From contig JBAPTR010000162.1 of NCBI GenBank assembly GCA_049282265.1, positions 62,001 through 126,000 of the forward strand: a DNA stretch of 64,000 nt, written 5' to 3'. Under the pieces are notes generated by a model, which ran no database searches, was not told the origin of the DNA, and worked only from the letters and a program-made list of their open reading frames with translations. The stretch comes from CAYUCJ01 sp049282265. Its GTDB lineage: Bacteria; Desulfobacterota; DSM-4660; Desulfatiglandales; Desulfatiglandaceae. A program made the position numbers and the translations under genes. This document shows positions 42,403-51,835 of the stretch, piece by piece (position 1 is the first letter of the stretch; the number at the start of each line of letters is the position of its first letter).

Positions 42403-43128
42403 ATGATCAGCACGCCAATTCTTGAACTTGTTGATGTGGATACCTACTATGGGAACATCCAGGTGCTCTATGGGATCAACATAGAGATCAATGGGGGGGA
42501 ATTGGTCTGTCTGCTGGGAGGGAATGCATCCGGAAAATCCACGACGCTCAAGACCGTGCTCGGCGTATGCAAGATCAGGAAAGGTGCCCTGAAATTTAAT
42601 GGCGAAAGGATCAACGGCGAATCCACGAAAAATATCATTTCAAGGGGAGTGGCCATCGTCCCTGAAAACAGAAGAATCTTCCCAAGGATGACTGTTCTTG
42701 AAAACATGGAAATGGGCGCCTACCTCCGGACCGACAGAGAAGAGGTCAAGAGGGATATTGAAAGGATGTTGACCCTTTTTCCCGCCTTGAAGGACAGACT
42801 CCTTAGCTTGGGGATCACATTGAGCGGAGGCGAACAACAGATGCTGGCCATGGTGCGGGCACTCCTTTCCAATCCGAGCCTTCTTCTGATGGATGAACCC
42901 TCCATGGGCCTCGCACCTATTCTTGTGGATCAGCAATTTGAACTTATCCAACAAGTAAACAGACGGGGAACGGCAGTTTTTGTAGTCGAACAGAACGCCA
43001 ACATGGCCCTTTCCATTGCAGACCGCGGGTATGTCCTTCAGACCGGGGCCATCGTCCTGGCCGATACCGCCCAAAACCTGCTCAACAATGAAATGATGAA
43101 AAGGGCCTATCTCGGAGGAGAGGGTTAG
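42403..43128 (+). CDS. livF: Branched-chain ABC transporter ATPase LivF
   Basis: 241 residues: VDVDTYYGNIQVLYGINIEI, Walker A GGNASGKSTTLK, ENRRIFPRMTVLENMEMGA, signature LSGGEQQMLAMVRAL, Walker B LLLMDEPSMGLAP. All canonical LivF. Four bases after the LivMG stop. Works with the LivG half to power import. Confidence 0.95.
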   Translation: MISTPILELVDVDTYYGNIQVLYGINIEINGGELVCLLGGNASGKSTTLKTVLGVCKIRKGALKFNGERINGESTKNIISRGVAIVPENRRIFPRMTVLENMEMGAYLRTDREEVKRDIERMLTLFPALKDRLLSLGITLSGGEQQMLAMVRALLSNPSLLLMDEPSMGLAPILVDQQFELIQQVNRRGTAVFVVEQNANMALSIADRGYVLQTGAIVLADTAQNLLNNEMMKRAYLGGEG

Positions 43129-43137
43129 GGACTCAAC

Positions 43138-43590
43138 ATGGACATTCACAGGGAATCATTTATTTTTGGTATGATAACCGCCTTTGCGGAATGCCTGGCC
43201 AATGAAAGCAAAAGGGCGGCCTTTTCTCCTCCCTTCTATCCGGAGGACTATCCCATAATCAGGGCTGAGGCAGAGAGAATTGCCGAAGAGCAGTGTATCT
43301 CCCTATGGTATGAGAATAACCATGATATCCCCTCTTCCAAAAGAATCGTCTGGTTCGTCATGTTCAAATATCCGGAAGTACTCGATGAATACAGGCGGAT
43401 CAGAAATGAGGGTCACAATCCTGCCTGGGATCTTGAACCATTCTCTTCGTTGCTCAGCTATGGGAATGTCTGGGGACGGGGTGCGGAAAAGGTCACTCCC
43501 GCCATGCGGGAGAAAATTTCCGGGAAAGTCATGCCCACCGTATCAAGGGTCCTTTTCAAGAACGGAGGCTGGCCCCCTGAAAGACCTTGA
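43138..43590 (+). CDS. Conserved-looking cytoplasmic protein, unknown function
   Basis: 150 residues starting MDIHRESFIFGMITAFAECL, mostly helical, with FYPEDYPIIRAEAERIAEEQ and ENNHDIPSSKRIVWFVMFKY; no signal peptide, membrane segment or known motif that I recognise. Nine bases after livF, so part of the same operon. It may belong to the catabolic pathway; no function assigned. Confidence 0.6.
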   Translation: MDIHRESFIFGMITAFAECLANESKRAAFSPPFYPEDYPIIRAEAERIAEEQCISLWYENNHDIPSSKRIVWFVMFKYPEVLDEYRRIRNEGHNPAWDLEPFSSLLSYGNVWGRGAEKVTPAMREKISGKVMPTVSRVLFKNGGWPPERP

Positions 43591-43610
43591 TACCATCACC
43601 CTTAATAGGG

Positions 43611-44342
43611 TTACTTCCCGATATAACGACTGGAAAAGGTTTTGAGCCGGTATCCTTCCGCAAAAAATTCAATAAGGCTTACAGCGTCGTATACCGGAAC
43701 GCCCAGAAGCCTCTGGATATCGGACCGAAATGTGATCAAGTTGGTGCATTCCAGGATAACGGCACCTATGGGCCTTCCGATAAACCGTTTTGCAACCTCC
43801 AGAACGCCTTTTTTCATCTCTTTCACATCCAGCTCACTTCCACGCTCAATAACGACCCTCCGGAATTCCGAACACCCTTCCATGCCCTGTATGATTAATC
43901 GCTCTCTTCGGGCGCCTGCCGCCTTCAGATGTTCATCTTTCAAGAGGCGCGTGTCCCCCGTTATGAGACCGATCTTTTTTTTATCGGGCAAGAAATTTCC
44001 GATAAGAGGGATAAGGTTCAGGGACGAGCCCAGAAAAGGGACATTTACGGCCTTTGATATCTCTTTCTGAAAAAGGGAAAACAGGCCGCAGTCGGCGGCT
44101 ATAAAGGCAACACCTTCCTTTTCCAAATCCATTGCGGCCTTCACGATCAGCTGAAGATTGTCTTTTCGAATATCAACCAGATCCTGAAAAGGAAAACCCC
44201 TGATCACGGCATACCGGACAGGGAAAGGAAATGTCTCGGCATGACCGGGATCACCCGGGATCCTCGGAATCGTTGAATCCATCATCAAGATACCAACCAA
44301 CTGTCCATAATTGGTCGTCCCCCCTGAGATGCAACCTTCCAT
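43611..44342 (-). CDS. Aspartate/glutamate racemase family protein
   Basis: 243 residues from the ATG at 44342, preceded by GGAGGG. Both catalytic cysteines of the family are visible: FIAADCGLF and VILECTNL. The N-terminus DSTIPRIPGDPGHAETF occurs in a subgroup of racemase-like enzymes next to catabolic transporters. Reaction not assignable (racemase or related maleate/hydantoin-type enzyme). Convergent with the Liv operon, 20 bases from its last gene. Confidence 0.85.
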   Translation of the reverse strand: MEGCISGGTTNYGQLVGILMMDSTIPRIPGDPGHAETFPFPVRYAVIRGFPFQDLVDIRKDNLQLIVKAAMDLEKEGVAFIAADCGLFSLFQKEISKAVNVPFLGSSLNLIPLIGNFLPDKKKIGLITGDTRLLKDEHLKAAGARRERLIIQGMEGCSEFRRVVIERGSELDVKEMKKGVLEVAKRFIGRPIGAVILECTNLITFRSDIQRLLGVPVYDAVSLIEFFAEGYRLKTFSSRYIGK

Positions 44343-44560
44343 GGGAAACCCTCCTTCGGGGAATATAAATAGGATCAGAAAGCCACCCACGGCGGACCGT
44401 AGGACGGCTAATCTGAAAGCGTACTGATATATAGACCTTGACCAAGACCCTGTCAATCATATATCACTCATTTAGGCGCAGGGATGTTTCATCTCGGATT
44501 TTCCTGTTTGCTCTAAATAATGCGATTTGAAAAAGATAGGCGACTGCTTGAAAAATACTG

Positions 44561-44588
44561 TTGAGGTATTATTTTAAAGAGATATAAT
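44561..44588 (+). promoter_or_regulatory. Sigma-70 promoter for prfB
   Basis: TTGAGG 44561-44566, 16-base spacer, perfect TATAAT 44583-44588. It lies 86 bases before the prfB start, in a 331-base gap that otherwise holds only a short hairpin repeat (44590-44622). Confidence 0.75.
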
Positions 44589-44673
44589 AATGACTTCGTA
44601 AAAAATCATCATCGTGCCCATGGATGGCCAGGCAAATCACGGACCAAGCCATCACCGAAGGAGAGCATACGCT

Positions 44674-45769
44674 ATGCAGGGAAACGTCTTAGGAACCATT
44701 GAGATTTTATTAGATCAACTCCAGGATCTGCGAGGTCATCTTTGACTTAGATCAAAAAAAGGAAGACCTCAAAGAACTTGAAAAGCTAATGGGTCGGACC
44801 GATTTCTGGCAGAGCGACCAAAACGAGGTGACGCGCATCAGTCAGGAACGGGCTTCTTTGAGTGAACATATTGAACGCTGGGAAAAATTCTACCAGGAGA
44901 CGGAGGACGCCAAGATCTTCGCCGAAATGGCCCTGGAAGAAGAGGATGATTCAGCCCTCAGGGACGTGGAAAAAGACGTCACGCGGCTCCAGGAAGAGAT
45001 AAAGGGGCTCGAGTTTCGATCCCTGCTGGGAGACCGGGACGACAGGCTCAATGCCATCCTGGCCATCAATGCCGGCGCCGGCGGCACGGAGGCCCAGGAC
45101 TGGGTGGAAATGCTCTACAGGATGTATATCCGGTGGTGTGAAAGCAGGTCACTGAAAGTCCAGGTTATTGACCACCTTGAAGGAGACGAAGCCGGCATAA
45201 AGAGTGTCACCTTCACGGTGACCGGCCCATACGCCTACGGCTATCTGAAATCCGAGCACGGGATTCACCGCATGGTGCGTATTTCCCCCTTTGATGCGAC
45301 CGGGAGGCGTCATACCTCCTTTGCGTCTGTCTCTGTCCTCCCCGAAGTGGACACGAACATTGAAGTCGACATTGATGAGAAGGACCTCCGGATCGATACC
45401 TACCGGGCCAGCGGTCCGGGCGGACAGCACGTCAATAAGACCAGCTCGGCGGTCCGCATCACCCATTTTCCCACGGGAATCGTTGTCCAGTGTCAGAACG
45501 AAAAATCCCAGCATCGCAACAAGGACATGGCCATGAAGGTGCTCCGTTCCAGGCTGTACGAGCTGGAAAAAGGAAAACGGGAAGAAAAAAAGCACGCGTT
45601 GCACGACTCGCAGAAAGATATCGCCTGGGGAAGCCAGATCAGGTCCTATGTCTTTAATCCATACCGCATGGTGAAGGATCACCGGACCAACCTGGAAGTG
45701 GGAAGCGTGGAAAAAGTGATGGATGGAGGCATAGACCCTTTTATCGACGCCTATCTCCGGATGCGCTAG
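44674..45769 (+). CDS. prfB: Peptide chain release factor 2, with programmed +1 frameshift
   Basis: Two pieces: 44674-44742 (MQGNVLGTIEILLDQLQDLR...GHL) and 44744-45769, joined by a +1 shift at CTT-TGA-C; total about 364 residues, normal RF2 length. The RF2 stop-reading SPF tripeptide (RISPFDATG) and peptidyl-hydrolysis GGQ (SGPGGQHVNKTSSA) are present. GGAG precedes ATG 44674 by about ten bases. Expression is autoregulated: scarce RF2 lets ribosomes shift at the in-frame UGA. Reading only from ATG 44789 would lose the first 38 residues. Confidence 0.96.
44731..44746 (+). promoter_or_regulatory. prfB programmed frameshift site
   Basis: CGAGGTCATCTTTGAC: an internal Shine-Dalgarno-like GAGG (44732-44735) four bases before the slippery CTT (44740-44742) and the UGA stop (44743-44745) followed by C. 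This is the universal RF2 frameshift arrangement, with a weaker SD than E. coli's AGGGGG. Confidence 0.93.
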
Positions 45770-45770
45770 A

Positions 45771-45830
45771 GCCTGTCATGAAATAAGTGTTGCATTAAGG
45801 TGCTAATGTAATACCTATTTCATTGCAGGC
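45771..45830. terminator. Long hairpin between convergent prfB and amidase gene
   Basis: Arms 45771-45797 (beginning GCCTGTCATGAAATA) and 45804-45830 (ending TATTTCATTGCAGGC) are complementary at 22 of 27 positions, loop AGGTGC. It occupies the whole 63-base gap and probably acts as a bidirectional terminator. Confidence 0.65.
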
Positions 45831-45832
45831 CT

Positions 45833-47557
45833 TTATCCTCCCTGATAAACTTGGTCAATGCTCTTGATATAGCTCTTGATGCCATCGGAGATACCTGCCG
45901 TTACCTTCGCCTGGTAGGTGTGAGTCACGAGTCGCTTCCGCTCCCGCGAATTTGTGATAAACCCCGTCTCCACCAGTATGGCGGGCATTTGCGCCCCTAT
46001 CAGGACATAGAAAGGCGCCTGCTTGACACCCAGACTCTTGATGGATCCGTAGCGGCCGTTCAGGTCCGACAAGACCCCATTTTCAACCCTATGTGCCAAC
46101 CTGCTCGATTCGTGAATTTTGGTGTTCAACATGAGATCGTTCAGTATCCGTTCAAGGTCGCTGATGCTCTTTTCAGAGGTGGCATTTTCCCTGGCCGCCA
46201 ACATCACCGCATTTCTATCCGTCGCCATGTTCAGGAAATAGGTCTCGATGCCATGCACCCGGGGATTTCTGTGGGCATTGACGTGGAGTGAAATGAAGAG
46301 ATCCGCCTTTTTCATATTGGCGATGGCCGTTCTTCGTTCAAGGGGGATGAAGACGTCCTTGTCTCTCGTCAGGTAAACCTTACAGCCGATCTCTTTCCTG
46401 ATCCTGTCTGCCAGCTTTTTCGCCATGGCCAGGGTAATATCCTTTTCCCTTATCCGCCCACGGTAACAGCCGGGGTCTTTTCCACCGTGACCCGGATCTA
46501 TGACGATTGTCTTTACATTAAGCCCAAGCTGTCGGGCCAGAGAGACGGCCTTGTCCGGCACCTTGGATTTCCTGATGCCCTTCCGAGCGTGCCGTTTGCC
46601 CGGCACGGCAGCGATCCCCGTGACGACCCCCTTTTCCTCTTGTTTCCTGACATCCACCACGATCCTGAAGGGGTCATAGAGTTGGAAGACATTGTAAGTT
46701 CCGATGCTGTTGATGTCCAGGACCACCCGGACCTTGGTCTTCCGGTACTGACCCGCCCTCACCCTTTCAAGGAGATCGCCTTTAATGGGAATGGAACTAT
46801 CGATTTCCTTGCTTACACGCGCATTGTCAAGGTCCAGGTAGAGTCTTCCCGGCTGTTTGTTCCTACGGTCCCTCTTGAGCAGGTGGTAGCCGTATTTGAT
46901 GGGGGCATTCGCGTCAACAACCACCCTCGTGTAACTCTGGGTGGACCAGTGCCGTATGTCCGTGACCAATACCGGTCCGGACGGATCGCTGACGGGCTTC
47001 TCTTTCTCCCTGGCCTCCTCTTCCCTGCCGAGTTCGGCCCCAAGCTTTTCCACTCTGGCCCTGGCCTTCGCTCGCATATCTCCATCAGGAAATTTTATAT
47101 CGACCTTCAGAAATTCCACGTAGGCCTGGGGCTTCTCCTTTTTCTGGCGATAATAAATCTCTCCGATCCTGAACTGGGCGTCGTCCGCCAGGCTGTTGGA
47201 CTTGTAGGACTCAACCACCTTTCTGAAGAGTTCAATGGACTTGTCAAGGTCCTGTGCCTGGCCGCTGTACCTGTAGAGTCTGCTGTAAAGGTCGGCCGCT
47301 TTGAAAAGAGCCCACGGAGCCTCCTCGGCGTTTGGGTATTTCGAGTAGATCCTCTGGTATTTCTCTATACAGCGAATCCAGTTATGGCGGTATTTTCTCT
47401 TGCTGGCGGACCCGAAAAGGGTCTTGCGGCTGCTATCCGCCTGTTTCAGGAGACCGGCGGGCTTTCCCGTGGCCCCGTAAAGCATTGCGGTGGTGCCCAC
47501 CAGGAGACTCAAGGTTAAGAATAACAGAAGGATAGTTCTGTGAGTCCGGGTTTTCAT
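45833..47557 (-). CDS. N-acetylmuramoyl-L-alanine amidase with AMIN domain (AmiC-like)
   Basis: 574 residues from the ATG at 47557 (longer frame to 47653 overlaps mutS and is not used). N-terminal signal/anchor (TILLLFLTLSLLVGTTAML), TPR-like helices (residues 50-170: YQRIYSKYPNAEEAPWALFK), AMIN domain (VTDIRHWSTQSYTRVVVDA), and a zinc-dependent Amidase_3 domain with IDPGHGGKDPG, REKDITLAMAKKLAD and ISLHVNAH. Cleaves the peptide stem from peptidoglycan in the periplasm, typically at division. Four-base overlap with the mutS stop. Confidence 0.93.
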   Translation of the reverse strand: MKTRTHRTILLLFLTLSLLVGTTAMLYGATGKPAGLLKQADSSRKTLFGSASKRKYRHNWIRCIEKYQRIYSKYPNAEEAPWALFKAADLYSRLYRYSGQAQDLDKSIELFRKVVESYKSNSLADDAQFRIGEIYYRQKKEKPQAYVEFLKVDIKFPDGDMRAKARARVEKLGAELGREEEAREKEKPVSDPSGPVLVTDIRHWSTQSYTRVVVDANAPIKYGYHLLKRDRRNKQPGRLYLDLDNARVSKEIDSSIPIKGDLLERVRAGQYRKTKVRVVLDINSIGTYNVFQLYDPFRIVVDVRKQEEKGVVTGIAAVPGKRHARKGIRKSKVPDKAVSLARQLGLNVKTIVIDPGHGGKDPGCYRGRIREKDITLAMAKKLADRIRKEIGCKVYLTRDKDVFIPLERRTAIANMKKADLFISLHVNAHRNPRVHGIETYFLNMATDRNAVMLAARENATSEKSISDLERILNDLMLNTKIHESSRLAHRVENGVLSDLNGRYGSIKSLGVKQAPFYVLIGAQMPAILVETGFITNSRERKRLVTHTYQAKVTAGISDGIKSYIKSIDQVYQGG

Positions 47558-50196
47558 CCAGCCGGGTTCCCTTTCACATATTCTTTCATTTTGTTGAGCT
47601 CCATAAGGGCTTCCAAAGGTGTCATCGTAGAGATATCTGTTTCCCTGATCCATTCAACAATCCTTTGGTCGCGGCCTCCGAAAAGATTGAGTTGCACCAC
47701 TTCATGGGGCCCCATTTTTCGGCGAGTCTGCGCCAGAAGGGGCCTGCCCGCCTCGTCCAGGTCTTCCCCTTCCAGGTTTTCAAGGATTTCCCTGGCCCTT
47801 TTCAGGACATTTTCGGGGACACCCGCGATTTTCGCAACCTGAATGCCGTAGCTTCGACTGGTACCACCAGGCACGAGTTTTCTCAGAAAGATGATCCGTT
47901 CGTTCCATTCCTTCACGGCAATATTGAAGTTCTTTACCCTGGATTTCGTGGTCACAAGTTCCGTGAGTTCGTGGTAGTGGGTGGCAAAGAGCGTTCTCAC
48001 GCCCTTTCCATCCCGGTCGTGCAATGCCTCCGCCACGGCCCATGCAATGCTCAACCCGTCAAAGGTACTCGTGCCCCTCCCTATCTCATCCAGAATAACG
48101 AGACTCCTCGGGGTTGCGTGCCTGAGGATATTGGCCGTCTCGTTCATTTCCACCATAAAGGTGCTTTGCCCCCTGGTCAAGTCATCGGAAGCCCCCACCC
48201 GGGTGAAAATCCGATCTACCAGCCCTATTGAAGCCCTTGAAGCAGGCACGAAACTCCCCATCTGGGCCATAAGCACGGTGAGGGCAACCTGCCGAAGGAT
48301 AGTGGATTTTCCCGCCATATTCGGGCCGGTAATGATGAGGAGTTCTTGTTCTCTGTCATCCAGGACGATGTCATTAGGGACGAAATCTTCCTCCCTTACG
48401 GTCTTCTCAACCACCGGATGCCGCCCGTCCCGGATATCTATGCGCAGGGAATGGTTCACTTCGGGACGCGAATAATGATTCTGTTCAGCAGTTTCCGCAA
48501 GCCCGACGATGGCGTCTATTCCAGCTATGAGACCGGCTGTCTCTTTGATTCTCTTATTTTCTCCGGCGATATCATCACGGACCTTTTCAAAAATCTGGAA
48601 CTCCATGTTTATGCGCTTGTCTTCTGCGCCGAGGACCCTTTCCTCCATGGCCTTGAGATCTTCCGTGATGTAGCGTTCCCCGTTGACGAGCGTCTGTTTC
48701 CTGATGTAATTGTCAGGAACGAGGTGCTGATTCACTTTTGATATTTCAATATAATAGCCGTAAATCCTGTTATATCCCACCTTGAGACTTGCTATCCCTG
48801 TCCGCTTCTTCTCTCTAAGGGCAAAGTCCGAAATCCAGGTTTTGCCGTCCCGGCTCAAGCTGATCAAACCATCCAATTCCCGACTGTACCCTTCCTTGAT
48901 AATCCCCCCCTCCCTGATGGATACTGGCGGTTCCTCGTGGATGGACTCATCAATAAGCTGCGCCACATCTTCCAGTTTGTCAAGGCCTTGCGCCATGTCA
49001 GCCAGAAGAAGGCTGGGGGAGGTGCTCAATCTGGCCTTGATTTCCGGGAGTATCCGGAGCGAAACCTTGAGGGCAAGAAGGTCACGGCCATTGGCCCTGC
49101 CCAGGACTACGCGCCCGTTCAACCGCTCCAGGTCATAGATCTCCGAGAGGATTTCCCGCAGTTCTTCCCGCAGGACCGGGTCCTCCTTGAGACATGCTAC
49201 GGCAGCCAGACGTTTCTGTATTTTTTCAAGGTTGATCAACGGATAGGCCACCCATTTTTTGAGAAGCCGGCTCCCCATCGGGGTAACGGTGCAGTCCAGG
49301 ATCTGGATCAGAGATCCTTTTGCGGATCTGCGCCTCATGGTCTTCAGGAGTTCAAGGTGTGAGCAGGTCGCCTCATCAAGGAACATGTAATCGCCCAGCC
49401 TGTAACTGACGATATCCTTCATATGATCGGGGTTCCCCTTCTGGGTTTCCCGGAGATAGGATACGATGGCACCCGCTGCCGGGATCCCCGCACGCATGTC
49501 CTCGCATCCAAAGCCCACCAGCGATTGCACGCCAAGCTGTTCCTTCAGGATCGCTTCCGCCCTTCCGGGGTCGTATGCATCGGGGTTCAACATCTCCAGC
49601 GTGAGATGGGAAAGGGCCTTTTCATCACGAAGCCCCGTATCCTCCGTGATGAGAACCTCAGCAGGGTCTATCCTTCCCAATTCGTCCAGGAGTTCTTCCA
49701 GCCCTCTCACTTCGGTGACCCTGAACTCACCTGTAGATAGATCTGCATGGGCGAGGCCGAATGTGCCGTTTCCGTCTGAGGCAATAGCTGCCAGATAGAG
49801 GTTTTTTTTCTGATCAACTTCCGCCTCGTCCACGATGGAACCCGGGGTCACGACGCGAACCACTTCCCTTTTAACGATTCCTTTGCTGGCACCGGGGTCT
49901 TCCACCTGATCGCAAATGGCGACCTTCCGGCCGCTGTCTATCAACCGTGCAATGTAGGATTTTGAGGCGTGGTGGGGGACGCCGCACATGGGCACTTTTT
50001 CGCCGTTGTAGGCCCCACGGGCGGTGAGGGTGATGCCGAGAATTCTGGAGGCGATTTGCGCGTCTTCAAAGAACATTTCATAGAAATCTCCCATTCTGAA
50101 AAAAAGGATGGCATCCGGGTACCGGCCCTTAATGCCCAGGTATTGTCTGAGCATGGGTGTGAGCTGGCCCATCCTATTTTTCACTGTTTCTTTCAT
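47554..50196 (-). CDS. mutS: DNA mismatch repair protein MutS
   Basis: About 880 residues. Mismatch-recognition LFFRMGDFYEMFFEDA near residue 30 (Phe-Tyr-Glu wedge), clamp and lever domains, ATPase with Walker A TGPNMAGKST, LVILDEIGRGTSTFDG and ATHYHELTEL. Start uncertain: ATG 50196 (MKETVKNR) overlaps the end of lapB, ATG 50172 (MGQLTPML) lies one base after the lapB stop. Neither has a strong ribosome site, consistent with translational coupling. No mutL in the window. Confidence 0.96.
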   Translation of the reverse strand: MKETVKNRMGQLTPMLRQYLGIKGRYPDAILFFRMGDFYEMFFEDAQIASRILGITLTARGAYNGEKVPMCGVPHHASKSYIARLIDSGRKVAICDQVEDPGASKGIVKREVVRVVTPGSIVDEAEVDQKKNLYLAAIASDGNGTFGLAHADLSTGEFRVTEVRGLEELLDELGRIDPAEVLITEDTGLRDEKALSHLTLEMLNPDAYDPGRAEAILKEQLGVQSLVGFGCEDMRAGIPAAGAIVSYLRETQKGNPDHMKDIVSYRLGDYMFLDEATCSHLELLKTMRRRSAKGSLIQILDCTVTPMGSRLLKKWVAYPLINLEKIQKRLAAVACLKEDPVLREELREILSEIYDLERLNGRVVLGRANGRDLLALKVSLRILPEIKARLSTSPSLLLADMAQGLDKLEDVAQLIDESIHEEPPVSIREGGIIKEGYSRELDGLISLSRDGKTWISDFALREKKRTGIASLKVGYNRIYGYYIEISKVNQHLVPDNYIRKQTLVNGERYITEDLKAMEERVLGAEDKRINMEFQIFEKVRDDIAGENKRIKETAGLIAGIDAIVGLAETAEQNHYSRPEVNHSLRIDIRDGRHPVVEKTVREEDFVPNDIVLDDREQELLIITGPNMAGKSTILRQVALTVLMAQMGSFVPASRASIGLVDRIFTRVGASDDLTRGQSTFMVEMNETANILRHATPRSLVILDEIGRGTSTFDGLSIAWAVAEALHDRDGKGVRTLFATHYHELTELVTTKSRVKNFNIAVKEWNERIIFLRKLVPGGTSRSYGIQVAKIAGVPENVLKRAREILENLEGEDLDEAGRPLLAQTRRKMGPHEVVQLNLFGGRDQRIVEWIRETDISTMTPLEALMELNKMKEYVKGNPAG

Positions 50197-51445
50197 CCGG
50201 TTCGGGGAACGTGCTTGGGGATGGGAGAATGGCGGGCACATCTATTTCGGTGGAGTCGGCCAGACCTATGGTATCCCACTTCTTGCATTGGGGACACTGC
50301 CACTGCAAATCCACCGGCTCGTATCCACATTGGGAGCACTGAAATCTCAGATAAGGCATTTGGAGATATTCCAGGAGTTCACGATAGGCATCCAGGGCCT
50401 CCTCGTTCCTGTCTTGAGAGAGGAGAATTTCTCCTTTAAAACGCCTCGCTTCCCAGAAACTCGGGGCAAGTCTCAACGCATTCTCCAACTCCCGGAGCGC
50501 CCCTTCCCAATCCATCTCATTATGGAGGTAACGGGCCAGGGCCAAATAGGTAAAGGCGTCGGGGTGCAGTTCGGCGGACTCCCTGAGAAAGGTCTCCACA
50601 GGTTTCAAGTTCCTCATTTTCGCATAGGCCCCTTCCAGGCGGCGATAGGCAAGAAATGTGAATTTTGGCGCAACTTCTCCGACCTTTTGCCACTGGAGTA
50701 TGGCCTTTTTGTAGTCCTGTTTCTGAAAATAGAGATCCCCAAGGTGCAAGTGGGCGTCAATGCAATCGGGATGGGTCGACAGGGCCTTGATCAAAAAGGA
50801 CCGTGCTCTTCCGAGTTCCCCCTTTTCTACAGAGGCCTTTCCACACTCCACCAGATGATGTGCGAGAATGTGGGAATGGCTGCCCTTCGTTAGACGAGCG
50901 ATCTTTTGCCTGGTACGGTAGGCATTTTCCCAGTCCTTCAGCTCTTCATATATCTTTTCAATTTCCTCCAGCGTTTCCACATTCGAGGTGTCTTTCTCGG
51001 CTACCTTCAGAAAGGTCTCAAGGGCACGGTTCAAAAAACCGCCTTTGCGATAGTCCACGCCAAGATCGAACAGGGCGCCCAATTTGATCTGCGATTCGAT
51101 ATTCGGTCTTAAAATGATACTCTGCCGAATACGGATGGCTCGGCCGATATCTCCCTTGGAGCGGTAAAGGTTCCCCAAGGCCACATAGGTCTCAATGGTC
51201 TCCGAGTCCACCTGAACGGACTTGGTGAATTGCTCGATTGCCTGATCGTGATCATTGCTCAGGATGTACTGAATCCCCTTGAGAAAAGCGGTGTCCCCTT
51301 TGACGGAAACCTCCCGGGGACTCTTGTTGTTGACGCCCTTTTTCCACATCCCGAGCACCAGTCCAAGAGAAAACGCAATGCAAATCCCCAGGGTCAACTC
51401 AAGGTTGTCCGGCCCCTGGAACCACTGCCAGAAGGTTGTCCACAT
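50174..51445 (-). CDS. lapB: LapB/YciM-type TPR protein
   Basis: 423 residues: one N-terminal membrane helix (LTLGICIAFSLGLVLGMWKK), a chain of TPR repeats (ALGNLYRSKGDIGRAIRI, HLGDLYFQKQDYKKAILQ), and a C-terminal rubredoxin-like metal site CSQCGYEPVDLQWQCPQC. LapB regulates LPS synthesis by directing LpxC degradation by FtsH in enterobacteria. Preceded by lapA as in other genomes. Extends about 45 residues past the zinc site. Confidence 0.92.
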   Translation of the reverse strand: MWTTFWQWFQGPDNLELTLGICIAFSLGLVLGMWKKGVNNKSPREVSVKGDTAFLKGIQYILSNDHDQAIEQFTKSVQVDSETIETYVALGNLYRSKGDIGRAIRIRQSIILRPNIESQIKLGALFDLGVDYRKGGFLNRALETFLKVAEKDTSNVETLEEIEKIYEELKDWENAYRTRQKIARLTKGSHSHILAHHLVECGKASVEKGELGRARSFLIKALSTHPDCIDAHLHLGDLYFQKQDYKKAILQWQKVGEVAPKFTFLAYRRLEGAYAKMRNLKPVETFLRESAELHPDAFTYLALARYLHNEMDWEGALRELENALRLAPSFWEARRFKGEILLSQDRNEEALDAYRELLEYLQMPYLRFQCSQCGYEPVDLQWQCPQCKKWDTIGLADSTEIDVPAILPSPSTFPEPDERNSEK

Positions 51446-51487
51446 GTTTCAATGGCTCCTGTCCATAAGACTCATCGCAACGGTCGC

Positions 51488-51835
51488 CTATTCCACATCC
51501 TGCTCTCCTCCCGATCTCATCTCTTCCGCAGTAACCGGGAGATTCCGAAGGGACTGAAGTTCCTGATCCTTTCCCCTGGACTCCTTCATGAGCATTCTGA
51601 TCTCCTTTTTCAAACGGAAGCGTTCCGTTATCCCGTAAAACCCTGTAAAAACAACACCGAGCAAAAAGGCGATGATAACGACCAGGTAGAGCGACATGGG
51701 CGGGGTCTCGTGGTTGAAGAAAAGCAGGTTCAACCTGAAGTTCACCTGGGATGCCATCACACTGTAGTTCTGAACCGCTACGGTAATAATCAGAAGTACA
51801 AACAGGATGACCAGCACTACCCTTACATGTTTCAT
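51488..51835 (-). CDS. lapA: LapA-domain (DUF1049) membrane protein
   Basis: 115 residues: two membrane helices (VRVVLVILFVLLIITVAV and LYLVVIIAFLLGVVFTGFYG) joined by a short loop, then a cytosolic coiled coil (RFRLKKEIRMLMKESRGKD). Typical LapA/YciS, paired with lapB in lipopolysaccharide assembly. Overlaps the HIT gene stop by four bases. Confidence 0.92.
   Translation of the reverse strand: MKHVRVVLVILFVLLIITVAVQNYSVMASQVNFRLNLLFFNHETPPMSLYLVVIIAFLLGVVFTGFYGITERFRLKKEIRMLMKESRGKDQELQSLRNLPVTAEEMRSGGEQDVE

Noticed and set aside
44789..45769. prfB read as starting at ATG 44789
   Set aside because: The coding frame extends upstream through the frameshift site to 44674, giving standard RF2 length.
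46487..47518. 343-residue plus-strand ORF
   Set aside because: Antisense to the amidase gene; no ribosome site or motif.
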